Of a DNA stretch of 64,000 nucleotides, positions 18,073 to 26,289 are shown piece after piece; position 1 is the stretch's first letter; each line of letters opens with the position of its first letter. Source of the stretch: Corallincola platygyrae (GTDB lineage Bacteria > Pseudomonadota > Gammaproteobacteria > Enterobacterales > Neiellaceae); contig NZ_BAABLI010000013.1 in NCBI RefSeq assembly GCF_039544265.1, positions 66,320 through 130,319 on the forward strand, in the 5' to 3' direction. Made by a program: the position numbers and the translations under genes. Under the pieces are notes generated by a model that saw only the letters and a list, made by a program, of their open reading frames with translations, was not told the origin of the DNA and searched no databases.

Positions 18073-18402
18073 TTATGGAGTTTGAAGAAGGCGCTGCGCT
18101 ATCACGACTAATGTGTAAGCCGCTAACCCAAACAAAACCAAATGCAGAAGGTAATCGATCGCTGGTCGGTGACTTTTTGGCAGCTTGACGCTGTAAAGCC
18201 CCATGCAGCCATAGAGAAAAACTTCCATAGTGAGCTTTGCATACAGCAAGTGGGAAGCACTGATTAGCTCAAAATCTGACTGCGCAAGGATACGGAAGGT
18301 TAGACCGCCTAGCACCTGAAAAACCACGGCCACAGGGATACAGATTAACGTAAAAAACTTCCATCGAATGGAGGGCAGAAACTGATTAATACGTTGAAAC
18401 AT
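18073..18402 (-). CDS. Small membrane protein, unknown
   Basis: A protein of about 109 residues with three hydrophobic segments. I do not recognise the family. ATG 18402 is taken as start; the frame is open to TTG 18408. It begins only 20 bp after the stop of the HDAC-family gene, so it is likely cotranscribed with it. Confidence 0.65.
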   Translation of the reverse strand: MFQRINQFLPSIRWKFFTLICIPVAVVFQVLGGLTFRILAQSDFELISASHLLYAKLTMEVFLYGCMGLYSVKLPKSHRPAIDYLLHLVLFGLAAYTLVVIAQRLLQTP

Positions 18403-18421
18403 CGGCAAGTTCTAACTGTCT

Positions 18422-19333
18422 CTAAATCTGCTTTGAGAGGGCATAAGCCTCTTCAACTACGATACCATGACGTTTTGCCAGAGCTTGCTGGTCTTTATCA
18501 TACCCGCCACCTATCACGGTTGCTGTGGGTATACCGCGTTTTACTGTACGAGTTAACACCGCCGAATCTCTTCCGCGAATTCCGTCCAACGAGATGTTTA
18601 ATAACCCCAGAGGATCATTTGCATACACGTCCACGCCGGCGTCGTAAATGACAAAGTCGGGTTTAAACTCCGCCAGGCATCGATCCAGTGTGTCTATCAC
18701 CACGCCTATGTAAGCTTCATCTTCCATTGCTTTGCCCAAGCCTACGTCTAGATCGCTCGTTGCTTTGCGGTGAGGGAAGTTTTTCTCACAATGGATAGAG
18801 CAGGTAAATATGTCTGCATCTTCTTCAAGAATAGAGGCCGTGCCATCACCTTGATGCACATCGCAGTCAAATATAAGTATGCGCTTGGCTTTTCCTCTGT
18901 GGATCATACTGCGTGCGGCATAAGCCATATCGTTAAAAATGCAAAAGCCTGAGCCAAAGTCGTAATGGGCATGGTGAGTGCCTCCGGCGAGGTGTGAAGC
19001 TAAGCCATGTTCCAGGGCTAACTCGCAGGTTAAAAGTGTACCGTTGGGAGCGGTAAAGGTTCTGTGTCTTAATCCTTCACTCCACGGTAAGCCCATTCGC
19101 CTCATCTCTTTGGCATCCAGCTCATTGAGATCAAAGCGACGAATGTAGTGATGGCAATGCGCCATCATCAGGTCACTGGCCGAGCAGGTTTTTGGTGTGT
19201 GCAGATTGCTTTCACCAAGAATACCAAGGGCACGCATGTGTCGTTGCAATAGGCCAAATTTATCCATTGGAAACCTGTGTTCCGTTGGAAAGGGAAAGCT
19301 GTAATCGGTATGAGCGACAATGGGTAATGGCAT
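18422..19333 (-). CDS. Histone-deacetylase-superfamily hydrolase
   Basis: A zinc-dependent deacetylase of the HDAC/acetylpolyamine amidohydrolase/AcuC superfamily, 303 residues. Catalytic motifs are intact: GGTHHAHYDFGSGFCIFND holds the His-His charge relay and zinc region, FDCDVHQGDGT holds the zinc Asp and His, YDAGVDVYANDPLG holds the second zinc Asp, and GGGYDKD lies near the end. Substrate is unknown: an acetylated small molecule or protein lysine. Its ATG shares one base with the stop of the acetyltransferase gene (TAATG), which implies translational coupling of an acetylating and a deacetylating enzyme. Confidence 0.92.
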   Translation of the reverse strand: MPLPIVAHTDYSFPFPTEHRFPMDKFGLLQRHMRALGILGESNLHTPKTCSASDLMMAHCHHYIRRFDLNELDAKEMRRMGLPWSEGLRHRTFTAPNGTLLTCELALEHGLASHLAGGTHHAHYDFGSGFCIFNDMAYAARSMIHRGKAKRILIFDCDVHQGDGTASILEEDADIFTCSIHCEKNFPHRKATSDLDVGLGKAMEDEAYIGVVIDTLDRCLAEFKPDFVIYDAGVDVYANDPLGLLNISLDGIRGRDSAVLTRTVKRGIPTATVIGGGYDKDQQALAKRHGIVVEEAYALSKQI

Positions 19334-19908
19334 TAGTTTTCGGTATCGCTGTTTGACTCTAAAGGTAATGTACGCAGAATTCGGGCAGGTGTACCACCAA
19401 CCACAGTATCTGCCGGCACATTACTGTTTACCACTGAGTTAGCAGCAATAATGGCGCGGTCGCCAATAGTAACGCCTTGATTGATGATGCTATTGCCACC
19501 TATCCAGACGTCATTCCCTACTGTGATTGGTTTACAAAAGGTTTCCCAGCGACGCCGGCTATGGAAATCCATGGAATGAGACGCGGTATAAAACTGCACA
19601 TTGGGCCCAACCAATACATGGTCACCTAAAGTGATTTCGGCGCCATCCAGCATCAACACGTTCATATTCAGGAAGCAGCGATCACCTATCTGTATCTGCT
19701 GACCAAACTCGCAATTAAAAGTGGGAGTGATAATGGAGCTATGCCCTAAATGGCCCAGAAGCTGACGAAACAGCTTTTTGGATTTTGTGAAAGTGCCATG
19801 GTTGTTGATCTGCTTAAGCAATCCGAAGGCTTTGTCCCTCACCGCCGCTATTTCGCTGTCACCACCATTGAACAACTCACCCTGCATCATCTTTTCGTAT
19901 TCCGTCAT
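19333..19908 (-). CDS. Hexapeptide-repeat O-acetyltransferase (maltose/galactoside type)
   Basis: A 191-residue left-handed beta-helix acetyltransferase of the maltose/galactoside/NodL family. The N-terminal Mac domain is EYEKMMQGELFN, the catalytic His lies in FYTASHSMD, and the hexapeptide repeats end in the family signature VWIGGNSIINQGVTIGDR followed by VVGGTPARIL. It acetylates a sugar or similar hydroxyl using acetyl-CoA. It is followed by the HDAC-family gene with a one-base overlap and preceded by a LysR gene 33 bp upstream on the same strand. Confidence 0.92.
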   Translation of the reverse strand: MTEYEKMMQGELFNGGDSEIAAVRDKAFGLLKQINNHGTFTKSKKLFRQLLGHLGHSSIITPTFNCEFGQQIQIGDRCFLNMNVLMLDGAEITLGDHVLVGPNVQFYTASHSMDFHSRRRWETFCKPITVGNDVWIGGNSIINQGVTIGDRAIIAANSVVNSNVPADTVVGGTPARILRTLPLESNSDTEN

Positions 19909-19941
19909 CTCGATACTCGCTTTAAGTGGTCATCGCTGTTT

Positions 19942-20865
19942 TTACGTACGTAGCATGACTTGCTGATACTTAGCCGAAAAGTGTTCGATCAGATAATCCA
20001 TCAAGGCTCGCACTCTATTTAGTTGGTAACGGGCCGGGGGGGAAACCAATGACAGACGGGTATCGCTTGGATGCCATAAAGGCAGTACTTCTAGCAGTTC
20101 ACCATTGGCAAGGTAGGGCTCAACATAAACGTCTGCCAATCGAGCGATGCCTTGGCCTTCTAGAGCCGCTTTTAGCATCACACGACCATTGGCAATTTGA
20201 AACCCCTGTTCTGCTCGCACACTAACTTGAGTCTCTCCCTGGTGAAACCGCCACTCACTGACGCTGCCATAGATTAACGGGCAATGTGTTAGATCCGATG
20301 GGTGTTCGATGCTGCCATACCGTTGCAGAAAGCTTGGGCTGGCAACATATTTGGTTGAAATAGTGTGTAATCGTCTGGCAATGAGTGATGAATCTTCAAG
20401 CTCCCCCATGCGCATTACCAGATCATAAGGGCTAGATAAAAGATCGACGCGTTGGCTCGAGAAGTCTAGTTTTACATCGATATCGGGGTAAGCCTGCTGG
20501 AACTCAATCAGTAAGGGAGCGATGACCTCTTCGCCAATTAGGCCGCCCACGGCATTCATTTTGATCTCGCCTGCCAACTTGGATCTATTTTCAATCGCCC
20601 ACTCAGTAGCGAGACTCAGCTGCTGAACAGCAATTTGGCATTTTTCCAAATAACCTTGGCCAATTTCTGTCAATCTCAACTGTCTGGTTGTGCGGTGCAA
20701 TAGCTGCACATTCAGCAACTGCTCTAGTTGAGACACTTGTTGGCTGAGATTTGATTTAGAGTTTCCTGATGCCTCTGCCGCCGCGCTAAAGCTGCCACTT
20801 CTTGCTACCGCAATAAACGCGCAAATCCCTTTCCAATATATTTTTTCAGTATCGCTTTTGTTCAT
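19942..20865 (-). CDS. LysR-family transcriptional regulator
   Basis: A 307-residue LysR regulator: winged helix at the N-terminus (AVARSGSFSAAAEASGNSKS and the QVSQLEQLLNVQLLHRTTRQ wing), then a two-lobed effector-binding domain. It is divergent from the short-chain dehydrogenase gene at 21006 and precedes the acetyltransferase and deacetylase genes, so it may control either or both. The 140-bp space between 20865 and 21006 should hold its operator. Confidence 0.93.
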   Translation of the reverse strand: MNKSDTEKIYWKGICAFIAVARSGSFSAAAEASGNSKSNLSQQVSQLEQLLNVQLLHRTTRQLRLTEIGQGYLEKCQIAVQQLSLATEWAIENRSKLAGEIKMNAVGGLIGEEVIAPLLIEFQQAYPDIDVKLDFSSQRVDLLSSPYDLVMRMGELEDSSLIARRLHTISTKYVASPSFLQRYGSIEHPSDLTHCPLIYGSVSEWRFHQGETQVSVRAEQGFQIANGRVMLKAALEGQGIARLADVYVEPYLANGELLEVLPLWHPSDTRLSLVSPPARYQLNRVRALMDYLIEHFSAKYQQVMLRT

Positions 20866-21005
20866 AAAAAAAGAACAGTCTATTAGTTTTTCGGCTATTT
20901 ATTAAAACAATAGCATGTTTAAGATGTCGCCCATACTTTATACTTCACTCAACGCGTTAAGGCGGAATCAAACTAGCCTTAAGCGTTAGAATTCGGGGAA
21001 ACACC

Positions 21006-21728
21006 ATGAGTAAACCACTAGTTGTAATTACTGGCGCCAGTTCAGGTATCGGTGCGGCAATGGCCCAAGCATTCAGTAATGAAGGCCACCCTTTACTGTT
21101 GTTGGCCCGCAGGGTTGATCGACTGGAATCGTTGTCATTGCCAAACACATTGTGTCGACAAGTGGACGTGACAGATCGCGATGCCATTGCAGCAGCGGTT
21201 GCTGAAGCAGAGGCTAAGTATGGAAATGTTGATCTATTCATTAACAATGCAGGATGTATGTTGCTAGGAGGGTTGGATACGCAAGACCCTAATGAGTGGC
21301 AACGCATGTTTGATGTCAATGTGATGGGCGTACTCAATGGCACGCATGCGGTTTTACCTGCAATGAAGGCGCGCAAGGGCGGGACTATTCTCAATGTCAG
21401 CTCTATCGCTGGGCGTAAAACATTCCCTGCACACGCAGCGTACTGCGGAACAAAATTTGCCGTCCATGCTATGAGCGAAAATCTGAGAGAAGAGGTTGCG
21501 GATGATAATGTGCGAGTCATTGTTATCGCCCCTGGCGCAGTGGAGACAGAGCTGCTGAGCCACACGACTTCAGATGAAATAAAGGCCAATTACGAAGGTT
21601 GGAAAGAGCAGATGGGTGGTGTGATTAGCCCGGATGATATTGCACGCACCGCACTGTTTGCATATCAGCAACCACAAAACCTGTGTATTCGGGAGATTGT
21701 GGTGGCGGCAACCCGTCAGCAGCCCTAA
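21006..21728 (+). CDS. Short-chain dehydrogenase/reductase
   Basis: A classical SDR of 240 residues. The cofactor motif is TGASSGIG near residue 11, the structural motif is NNAG, and the catalytic residues are the Ser in NVSSIAG and the Tyr and Lys in AYCGTKFAV. The Arg pair after LLLLA suggests NADPH as cofactor. Substrate unknown. It is divergent from the LysR gene, a common arrangement in which the regulator controls the enzyme. Confidence 0.92.
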   Translation: MSKPLVVITGASSGIGAAMAQAFSNEGHPLLLLARRVDRLESLSLPNTLCRQVDVTDRDAIAAAVAEAEAKYGNVDLFINNAGCMLLGGLDTQDPNEWQRMFDVNVMGVLNGTHAVLPAMKARKGGTILNVSSIAGRKTFPAHAAYCGTKFAVHAMSENLREEVADDNVRVIVIAPGAVETELLSHTTSDEIKANYEGWKEQMGGVISPDDIARTALFAYQQPQNLCIREIVVAATRQQP

Positions 21729-21742
21729 TTTGGCTCGAGATT

Positions 21743-21768
21743 GTTAAGGCTCTTTCGAGAGCCTTAAC
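21743..21768. terminator. Perfect 11-bp hairpin with TTCG loop between convergent genes
   Basis: GTTAAGGCTCT, TTCG, AGAGCCTTAAC. It covers the last codons and stop of the Crp-type gene and lies 15 bp after the dehydrogenase stop. The T run that makes a strong terminator is missing on both strands, so it may also act as an RNA 3'-end stabiliser. Confidence 0.5.
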
Positions 21769-22499
21769 GTTAAACTATCAGTTACAAAGACGGTGTGTAA
21801 TTCCTGTAGGTGCTCATTGAGTCCCGCCAAGGAGGTTAAAGTGATTTTTCCTCTGCCCAGTTTCACGTAGCCTTTTTGCTCAAATATCCTAAGTACTTCA
21901 TTTAGCCTCGAGCGACTAAAGCCAGACAGTCGTGCCAGTTGATCTTGAGATACTCTGATTTCAGGCTGTGTTGGAATGGGATCGTGTTGCCTTGCAGTCA
22001 CTTCAATGAGGGCAAACGCAGCGCGGGTAAATCGGCTTTGGTGTGCAGCTAGATTGGCCTGAAGCCACTTCAATTGCGTTGACTGTGCTGTATGGAATAA
22101 CCAGCGATAGATATCTGGATAAGTTTTGGCGAGATTTAGGATCTTTTTGCCGGGAAAGTAGAGAAGCTCAGTTGGCGCTAATTCTTCAGTCATCAAATAC
22201 GCTTGGTATCTGTTGCCTATCGTCAGGGCGCCAAGCCAATCACCTTGCCCCATCACAGCGCCAACCAAACCGTTGCCTGTTTCATTACCAAGGCACACTG
22301 TCTGTGAGCCATTGAGAATGTAGATCACGCCATTTAGGTTGCCAAATGCGTAACCGTTCAATGCACTTCTGATACTGGTATCCAGCTCTGCAATGGCGAG
22401 AAGCTGCCGCTTTAAGTCCTCATCTAAAGGACAGCACCATTTGACGGTGTCAGCAGCGATATTGTGGTGGGGTGAACGCGAAGGCAATGAACGGCTCAT
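21744..22499 (-). CDS. Crp/Fnr-family transcriptional regulator
   Basis: About 251 residues with a cyclic-nucleotide-binding-like beta roll (about 30-130) and a C-terminal winged helix (about 155-225) with the recognition segment DQLARLSGFSRSRLNEVLRIF. There are no Fnr-type N-terminal Cys clusters. The ligand is unknown. I choose ATG 22499 over the upstream ATG at 22535, because a long inverted repeat suited to an operator lies between them. It is convergent with the dehydrogenase. Confidence 0.85.
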   Translation of the reverse strand: MSRSLPSRSPHHNIAADTVKWCCPLDEDLKRQLLAIAELDTSIRSALNGYAFGNLNGVIYILNGSQTVCLGNETGNGLVGAVMGQGDWLGALTIGNRYQAYLMTEELAPTELLYFPGKKILNLAKTYPDIYRWLFHTAQSTQLKWLQANLAAHQSRFTRAAFALIEVTARQHDPIPTQPEIRVSQDQLARLSGFSRSRLNEVLRIFEQKGYVKLGRGKITLTSLAGLNEHLQELHTVFVTDSLTLRLSKEP

Positions 22500-22503
22500 G
22501 AGT

Positions 22504-22540
22504 TTCAATTGAGCTATGCATATTACACAACTCAATTGAA
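22504..22540. promoter_or_regulatory. Inverted repeat TTCAATTGAG-N17-CTCAATTGAA before the Crp-type gene
   Basis: Ten-base perfect arms at 22504-22513 and 22531-22540, each also containing the palindrome CAATTG. It sits directly before the chosen start of the Crp-type regulator, a place typical of an autoregulatory operator. A third copy of the arm lies at 28745-28754 upstream of the Hsp70 operon. Confidence 0.5.
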
Positions 22541-22571
22541 CCTTACGAGTTAAGGGTTAACTCAGCTTTTG

Positions 22572-23252
22572 TTAGCCTTCAATGGCCTTAACCTGTGCTT
22601 CAACAGACTGTTTGAATGTTGCAATGGCAAGATCTATCTTGGGCAGGATAGCGCCAACACCCTGTTGCTCTAACTCTTCTGCTGTTATCTCTTCCAGCGG
22701 TACTCTTTTCATCGACTGCACTAGCACTTCGCCCGTGACTTGATCTGTCAGTTCAAATTCCATAAACATCATCGGCACTTTGTCGCGTTTGCCGGCAGCC
22801 TCTTTGATGCCCGTGATTACCAGAGCGACAGGTATGTATTGGTAGAATGCAAGGTCTTCAGATGTATTGGTGATCCCGGTAAATGCACTTCTTAGCAGCA
22901 GAGGATTTCCACTACCTGGCAAATCTATTTCTTTGCCAATCTGTGTGTGCACCTGATCAGAGAAGTAATCAGCGAGTATCTTTTGATCTTCAACGGATAT
23001 GTTTGAGTCCAGCGCCAAGCTGTCGGCGATGAGAGAGGTGGGCTCCTCTACTTGAATGTAATCAAAGTCAGCCAGTTTAAGAGATGACTTTTTGTAGCGT
23101 AGTTGGTTTTTGTCGTCTTCCACTGTTTCTAGTTTGTTGTAACTACTCAAAAAGCCAGAATGGCTCTTCTCTAGATCTGGCGCTGAAGCGCAACCGCTGG
23201 CAAAAAGGACGGAGCTGACAATACATAGCGTGAGCTGCAATGTTCGTTTCAT
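22572..23252 (-). CDS. DUF3313-type lipoprotein
   Basis: A 226-residue lipoprotein: signal peptide with lipobox FASGC at about residue 21. The mature part resembles DUF3313, with SGFLSSYNKLE near the start and a central beta-rich region. The family's function is unknown. It is a single gene, 32 bp after the repeat-bearing control region of the Crp-type gene on the same strand; GAAATGAAACG marks its start. Confidence 0.78.
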   Translation of the reverse strand: MKRTLQLTLCIVSSVLFASGCASAPDLEKSHSGFLSSYNKLETVEDDKNQLRYKKSSLKLADFDYIQVEEPTSLIADSLALDSNISVEDQKILADYFSDQVHTQIGKEIDLPGSGNPLLLRSAFTGITNTSEDLAFYQYIPVALVITGIKEAAGKRDKVPMMFMEFELTDQVTGEVLVQSMKRVPLEEITAEELEQQGVGAILPKIDLAIATFKQSVEAQVKAIEG

Positions 23253-23494
23253 TTCTGCTTTCTCAATAGTTAAAAGTTGTGTGGCTAAACATATGATTGA
23301 ATTAGCCTTACTGGTTAGGTCCGTACTCTAATCTGACTTATTTGGCTGGTATGTTCCAAACGGCACATAAGGGCGTTTTTCTTTAAGCTCAGAGGTGGGA
23401 TGCCTCTGAGTAGAGGCGATGAGTTAGGGCAAACCGTATACGGCTGATGAAATTATGTGAGTAGGATTCGGCGGCTTTTATGAAGGAGTTGATA

Positions 23495-23520
23495 CCGCAC
23501 CAATGTCGTCACTGGTGCGG
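23495..23520 (-). terminator. Hairpin after the Hsp70 operon
   Basis: CCGCACCA and TGGTGCGG pair around a ten-base loop, just after the stop of the Hsp70-DUF3731 gene at 23526. No T run follows on the minus strand, so termination there would be weak. The remainder of 23253-23494 shows nothing that I can support as a gene. Confidence 0.4.
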
Positions 23521-23525
23521 CAATT

Positions 23526-26252
23526 TTAGTGAGAAAGGCTCAATCCACTGGGTAAACTATCACCCCAAATATGACGTTGGTCCTCCAGGGTTTCGTCCTC
23601 TGTATTGCTCAACCAGCAAAGCCATCGTTCGGTATGTTTGAGTCGTTTCAGGCGGGTTGCAACCTCTGCGCGTAGCTCGGCAGAGACTTGATACTCATCG
23701 TCACAAAGACGCGCCATCGCTGCTGCAGGAAAGGCGATGGCTGGAAACTGCTTCCAGTCCAGTTTAAGCAACTGTGCTAGCCACTCGTTGGTTGTCGCTG
23801 CATCAATTCGGTGTTCTGATGATGCGTAAGCGAGTTTCCTGGCACCAATTCGTGCCAATGCCCAGGCTGAGGCATCTACATGTGTTGATTTTGTCAGCTT
23901 ATCCAAAAGCAGTTCGCCGAGTTGCGTCTTTATTTCTACTGGGATCCGCTCTAGGGCGCCAATCAAACGAATCCGCTCTTCAATACCTGCCTGCTGCTTG
24001 GCTTTACCGCCGGCACTTCGGGCAAATCCTGGCACCAGTACCATGCCAATATCGTCCAACAAGGTAAGCTGCTGGTTTTGGTCAAGTCCAGCGGCGACAC
24101 GGCGCCAAAGGATCCACCACTCCCGCCAGCCTTGGCTCTCTTTTTGATATTGAAGTGCTTGCTGGTAGAGCGGCCACAGCTGCTCTATCCGAGCCTGGTC
24201 GTCTGGCATCCCGGTACCGGGGCGCAGTGCAAAACCTGTCAGGTTAAACCACACTGACTCGTGCTTTTCACTACGGCGACGTTTGGCCGAGATCGAGAGC
24301 ATCCGATCTGCCAGTTGCCTTGAAACCAAACCACTCCAGTGGCGGCTGTCACCCAATGCTTTTTCTAACGCTCCCTTCAGTTGAGCAGGGCGCATCGGTG
24401 ATGCTTTTTTGGCCTGTGATTTGCCACCGAACACCTGTGCGATCACGCTGTCACCCGCAAAGATTTGGAGGTTGCTCTCTGATTGCTCCGAAGACTGAGT
24501 CTGCTCATGTGCTCGCAGGCTAAAACTGAGCGGCCATGAGTTTTGCGAGGTTGTCTTAATGTCAGAGGTCGACTGACACACAAGGCGGAGTTCACCCAGC
24601 TCGGTAAGGGTGGTGTTCAGCCGAACATCTCGGAGCCCTTGTCCGTCCAGCTCTGTCGAAAGAGGCGGGAGGTGGTGCAACTGCTGATTGTCCGCCAACG
24701 AATGCCCAAGGGGATAAACGGTTGGGCTGTTGTCACTGGCCAGGGAAAACTGCACTGGTTGTCCGCATCTGAGCTTAAATGTTGGCGATGAGAGTGTCAG
24801 CGCAGTATTTGCTGGCGTGCCCCTTGGCATGATGCATATCGCCTGCTTACCACTGGTCGAGTCAACAATAGCGAAGTAGCTACGCGCTGTATCACTGCGG
24901 ATCAGTTGGATCTGCCGGGCATGCAGCCAACCATGGTAGGCCGCACCGCGGGCTACAGCCAGGTCGGGGGCTGGAGAGGCCAACCGTGTCACTGGCTCGC
25001 CATACCATTGACTGACCTGGTGCAGGATTCGATCGCTAAGCTGAGTGCTTAGAAATGGACTGCCATTAAGCAATAGAGCATCAGGAAGCGCGTCATCGGT
25101 TGAATGTGTCGTCAGGAAGCTGGCCAGATGGCGGGTAATAGCGGCGTCTGCAGGATAGGGCAAACCGGTTTGCACCAGTGCACCGACCCGCTGCTTTGGT
25201 TTTGCTGTGATCTCTACATCAGGGAAAAAACCATCCAGAGCCAGTTGTTGGGTTTCTTTTTGCGTCAATCGGGTTTGGCGGGTACCGCCAATCAATGCGC
25301 TGCCACTGCCCAATACGTTAATGCCAATTTCATCTGGGGCATCTTTAGCCAGCAAACGCTCTTTGGCCTGTCGGCACTGTTGGCTCAACTGCTTAAGTTG
25401 TTTTACATCTGGGCGCCCCTGGCCCGAGAGTTTTTGTTGAGCCTGACGCGCCAGTGCCAGGTCAATATTGTCGCCACCCAGCATCAAGTGCTCACCTACA
25501 GCGTGGCGAGCTAGATTAGGAAAATTTGCATCAGGATCGGGCTCAACATTAATCAATGAAAAGTCACTGGTACCACCGCCGATGTCGCAAACCAACAACT
25601 GTTTGCATTGTGCCAGCTGTTCCGCTTCAGGGTTATGCAAAAGCCAATCGTAGGCCGCAGCCAACGGTTCTTCTAGCAGCATGGGATGTGCCAGTCCAGC
25701 CATCTGTGCGGCTTCGAGCGTCAGAGCTCGTGCATGCTCATCAAATGACGCGGGCACGGTAATTTGTATCTGTTGCTCGGAAAGTGGTGCCTCTGGGAAT
25801 TCAAAGTTCCAGGCGCAGTGGAGGTAATCCAGATAGCTGGCGACAGCTTCAAGCGGCGTTACCTGCGCAATATCTGTATCCGATTTCTCCGGCAGGCCTA
25901 TGGATTGTTGAGGCTGACATAACCAGCTTTTGGCGCTGCTAACCAAACGATTTGGAGCCGTGGTGCCAATAGATTGCGCCCATCGACCAAAAATCGCTGG
26001 TGGCAATTTGGTCTGCAGGGTGCTTTTGGGCCAGGGAAGCTCCTGATCTGAAGCGGCGAGTTCTGAGCCGAAGTGATAACGAACAGCGGGCAGACTATCA
26101 GCACTGCCCCATTGGCCTCGGTCCAGCCATTGTGGAATTGGCCAGATATGAAATTTTTGTGTATCCAGTGGGGCATAAGCCACCACGATGTTGCTGGTAC
26201 CCAAGTCGATACCAACCACGTATTTAGCGGAATTAGAACTGGATTGATTCAT
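23526..26252 (-). CDS. Hsp70-family protein with long C-terminal DUF3731-type region
   Basis: About 908 residues. The N-terminal half is an Hsp70/actin-fold ATPase: YVVGIDLGTSNIVVAY (phosphate 1), VCDIGGGTSDFSLI (phosphate 2) and LLNGSPFLS (adenosine site). A canonical substrate-binding domain is not evident; instead a long C-terminal region (about 600-908) matches my memory of DUF3731. ATG 26252 is chosen, because the longer frame to 26342 overlaps the previous gene. It lies in an operon behind DUF2760 and another Hsp70. No J-protein or GrpE lies nearby, so partners are unknown. Confidence 0.88.
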   Translation of the reverse strand: MNQSSSNSAKYVVGIDLGTSNIVVAYAPLDTQKFHIWPIPQWLDRGQWGSADSLPAVRYHFGSELAASDQELPWPKSTLQTKLPPAIFGRWAQSIGTTAPNRLVSSAKSWLCQPQQSIGLPEKSDTDIAQVTPLEAVASYLDYLHCAWNFEFPEAPLSEQQIQITVPASFDEHARALTLEAAQMAGLAHPMLLEEPLAAAYDWLLHNPEAEQLAQCKQLLVCDIGGGTSDFSLINVEPDPDANFPNLARHAVGEHLMLGGDNIDLALARQAQQKLSGQGRPDVKQLKQLSQQCRQAKERLLAKDAPDEIGINVLGSGSALIGGTRQTRLTQKETQQLALDGFFPDVEITAKPKQRVGALVQTGLPYPADAAITRHLASFLTTHSTDDALPDALLLNGSPFLSTQLSDRILHQVSQWYGEPVTRLASPAPDLAVARGAAYHGWLHARQIQLIRSDTARSYFAIVDSTSGKQAICIMPRGTPANTALTLSSPTFKLRCGQPVQFSLASDNSPTVYPLGHSLADNQQLHHLPPLSTELDGQGLRDVRLNTTLTELGELRLVCQSTSDIKTTSQNSWPLSFSLRAHEQTQSSEQSESNLQIFAGDSVIAQVFGGKSQAKKASPMRPAQLKGALEKALGDSRHWSGLVSRQLADRMLSISAKRRRSEKHESVWFNLTGFALRPGTGMPDDQARIEQLWPLYQQALQYQKESQGWREWWILWRRVAAGLDQNQQLTLLDDIGMVLVPGFARSAGGKAKQQAGIEERIRLIGALERIPVEIKTQLGELLLDKLTKSTHVDASAWALARIGARKLAYASSEHRIDAATTNEWLAQLLKLDWKQFPAIAFPAAAMARLCDDEYQVSAELRAEVATRLKRLKHTERWLCWLSNTEDETLEDQRHIWGDSLPSGLSLSH

Positions 26253-26260
26253 CTGTAGCT

Positions 26261-26276
26261 GGGGGCTGATGCCCCC
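26261..26276 (-). promoter_or_regulatory. Intercistronic hairpin between the two Hsp70 genes
   Basis: GGGGGC-ATCA-GCCCCC, a perfect 6-bp GC stem with a four-base loop, fills the middle of the 37-bp space and ends eight bases before the downstream ATG. It would hide or replace the ribosome site of the second Hsp70 gene, or stabilise one half of the message. Confidence 0.45.
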
Positions 26277-26289
26277 ATGGACTGTTGAC

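Noticed and set aside
20957..21589. A 210-codon minus-strand frame
   Set aside because: It is antisense to the short-chain dehydrogenase, whose catalytic motifs are intact.
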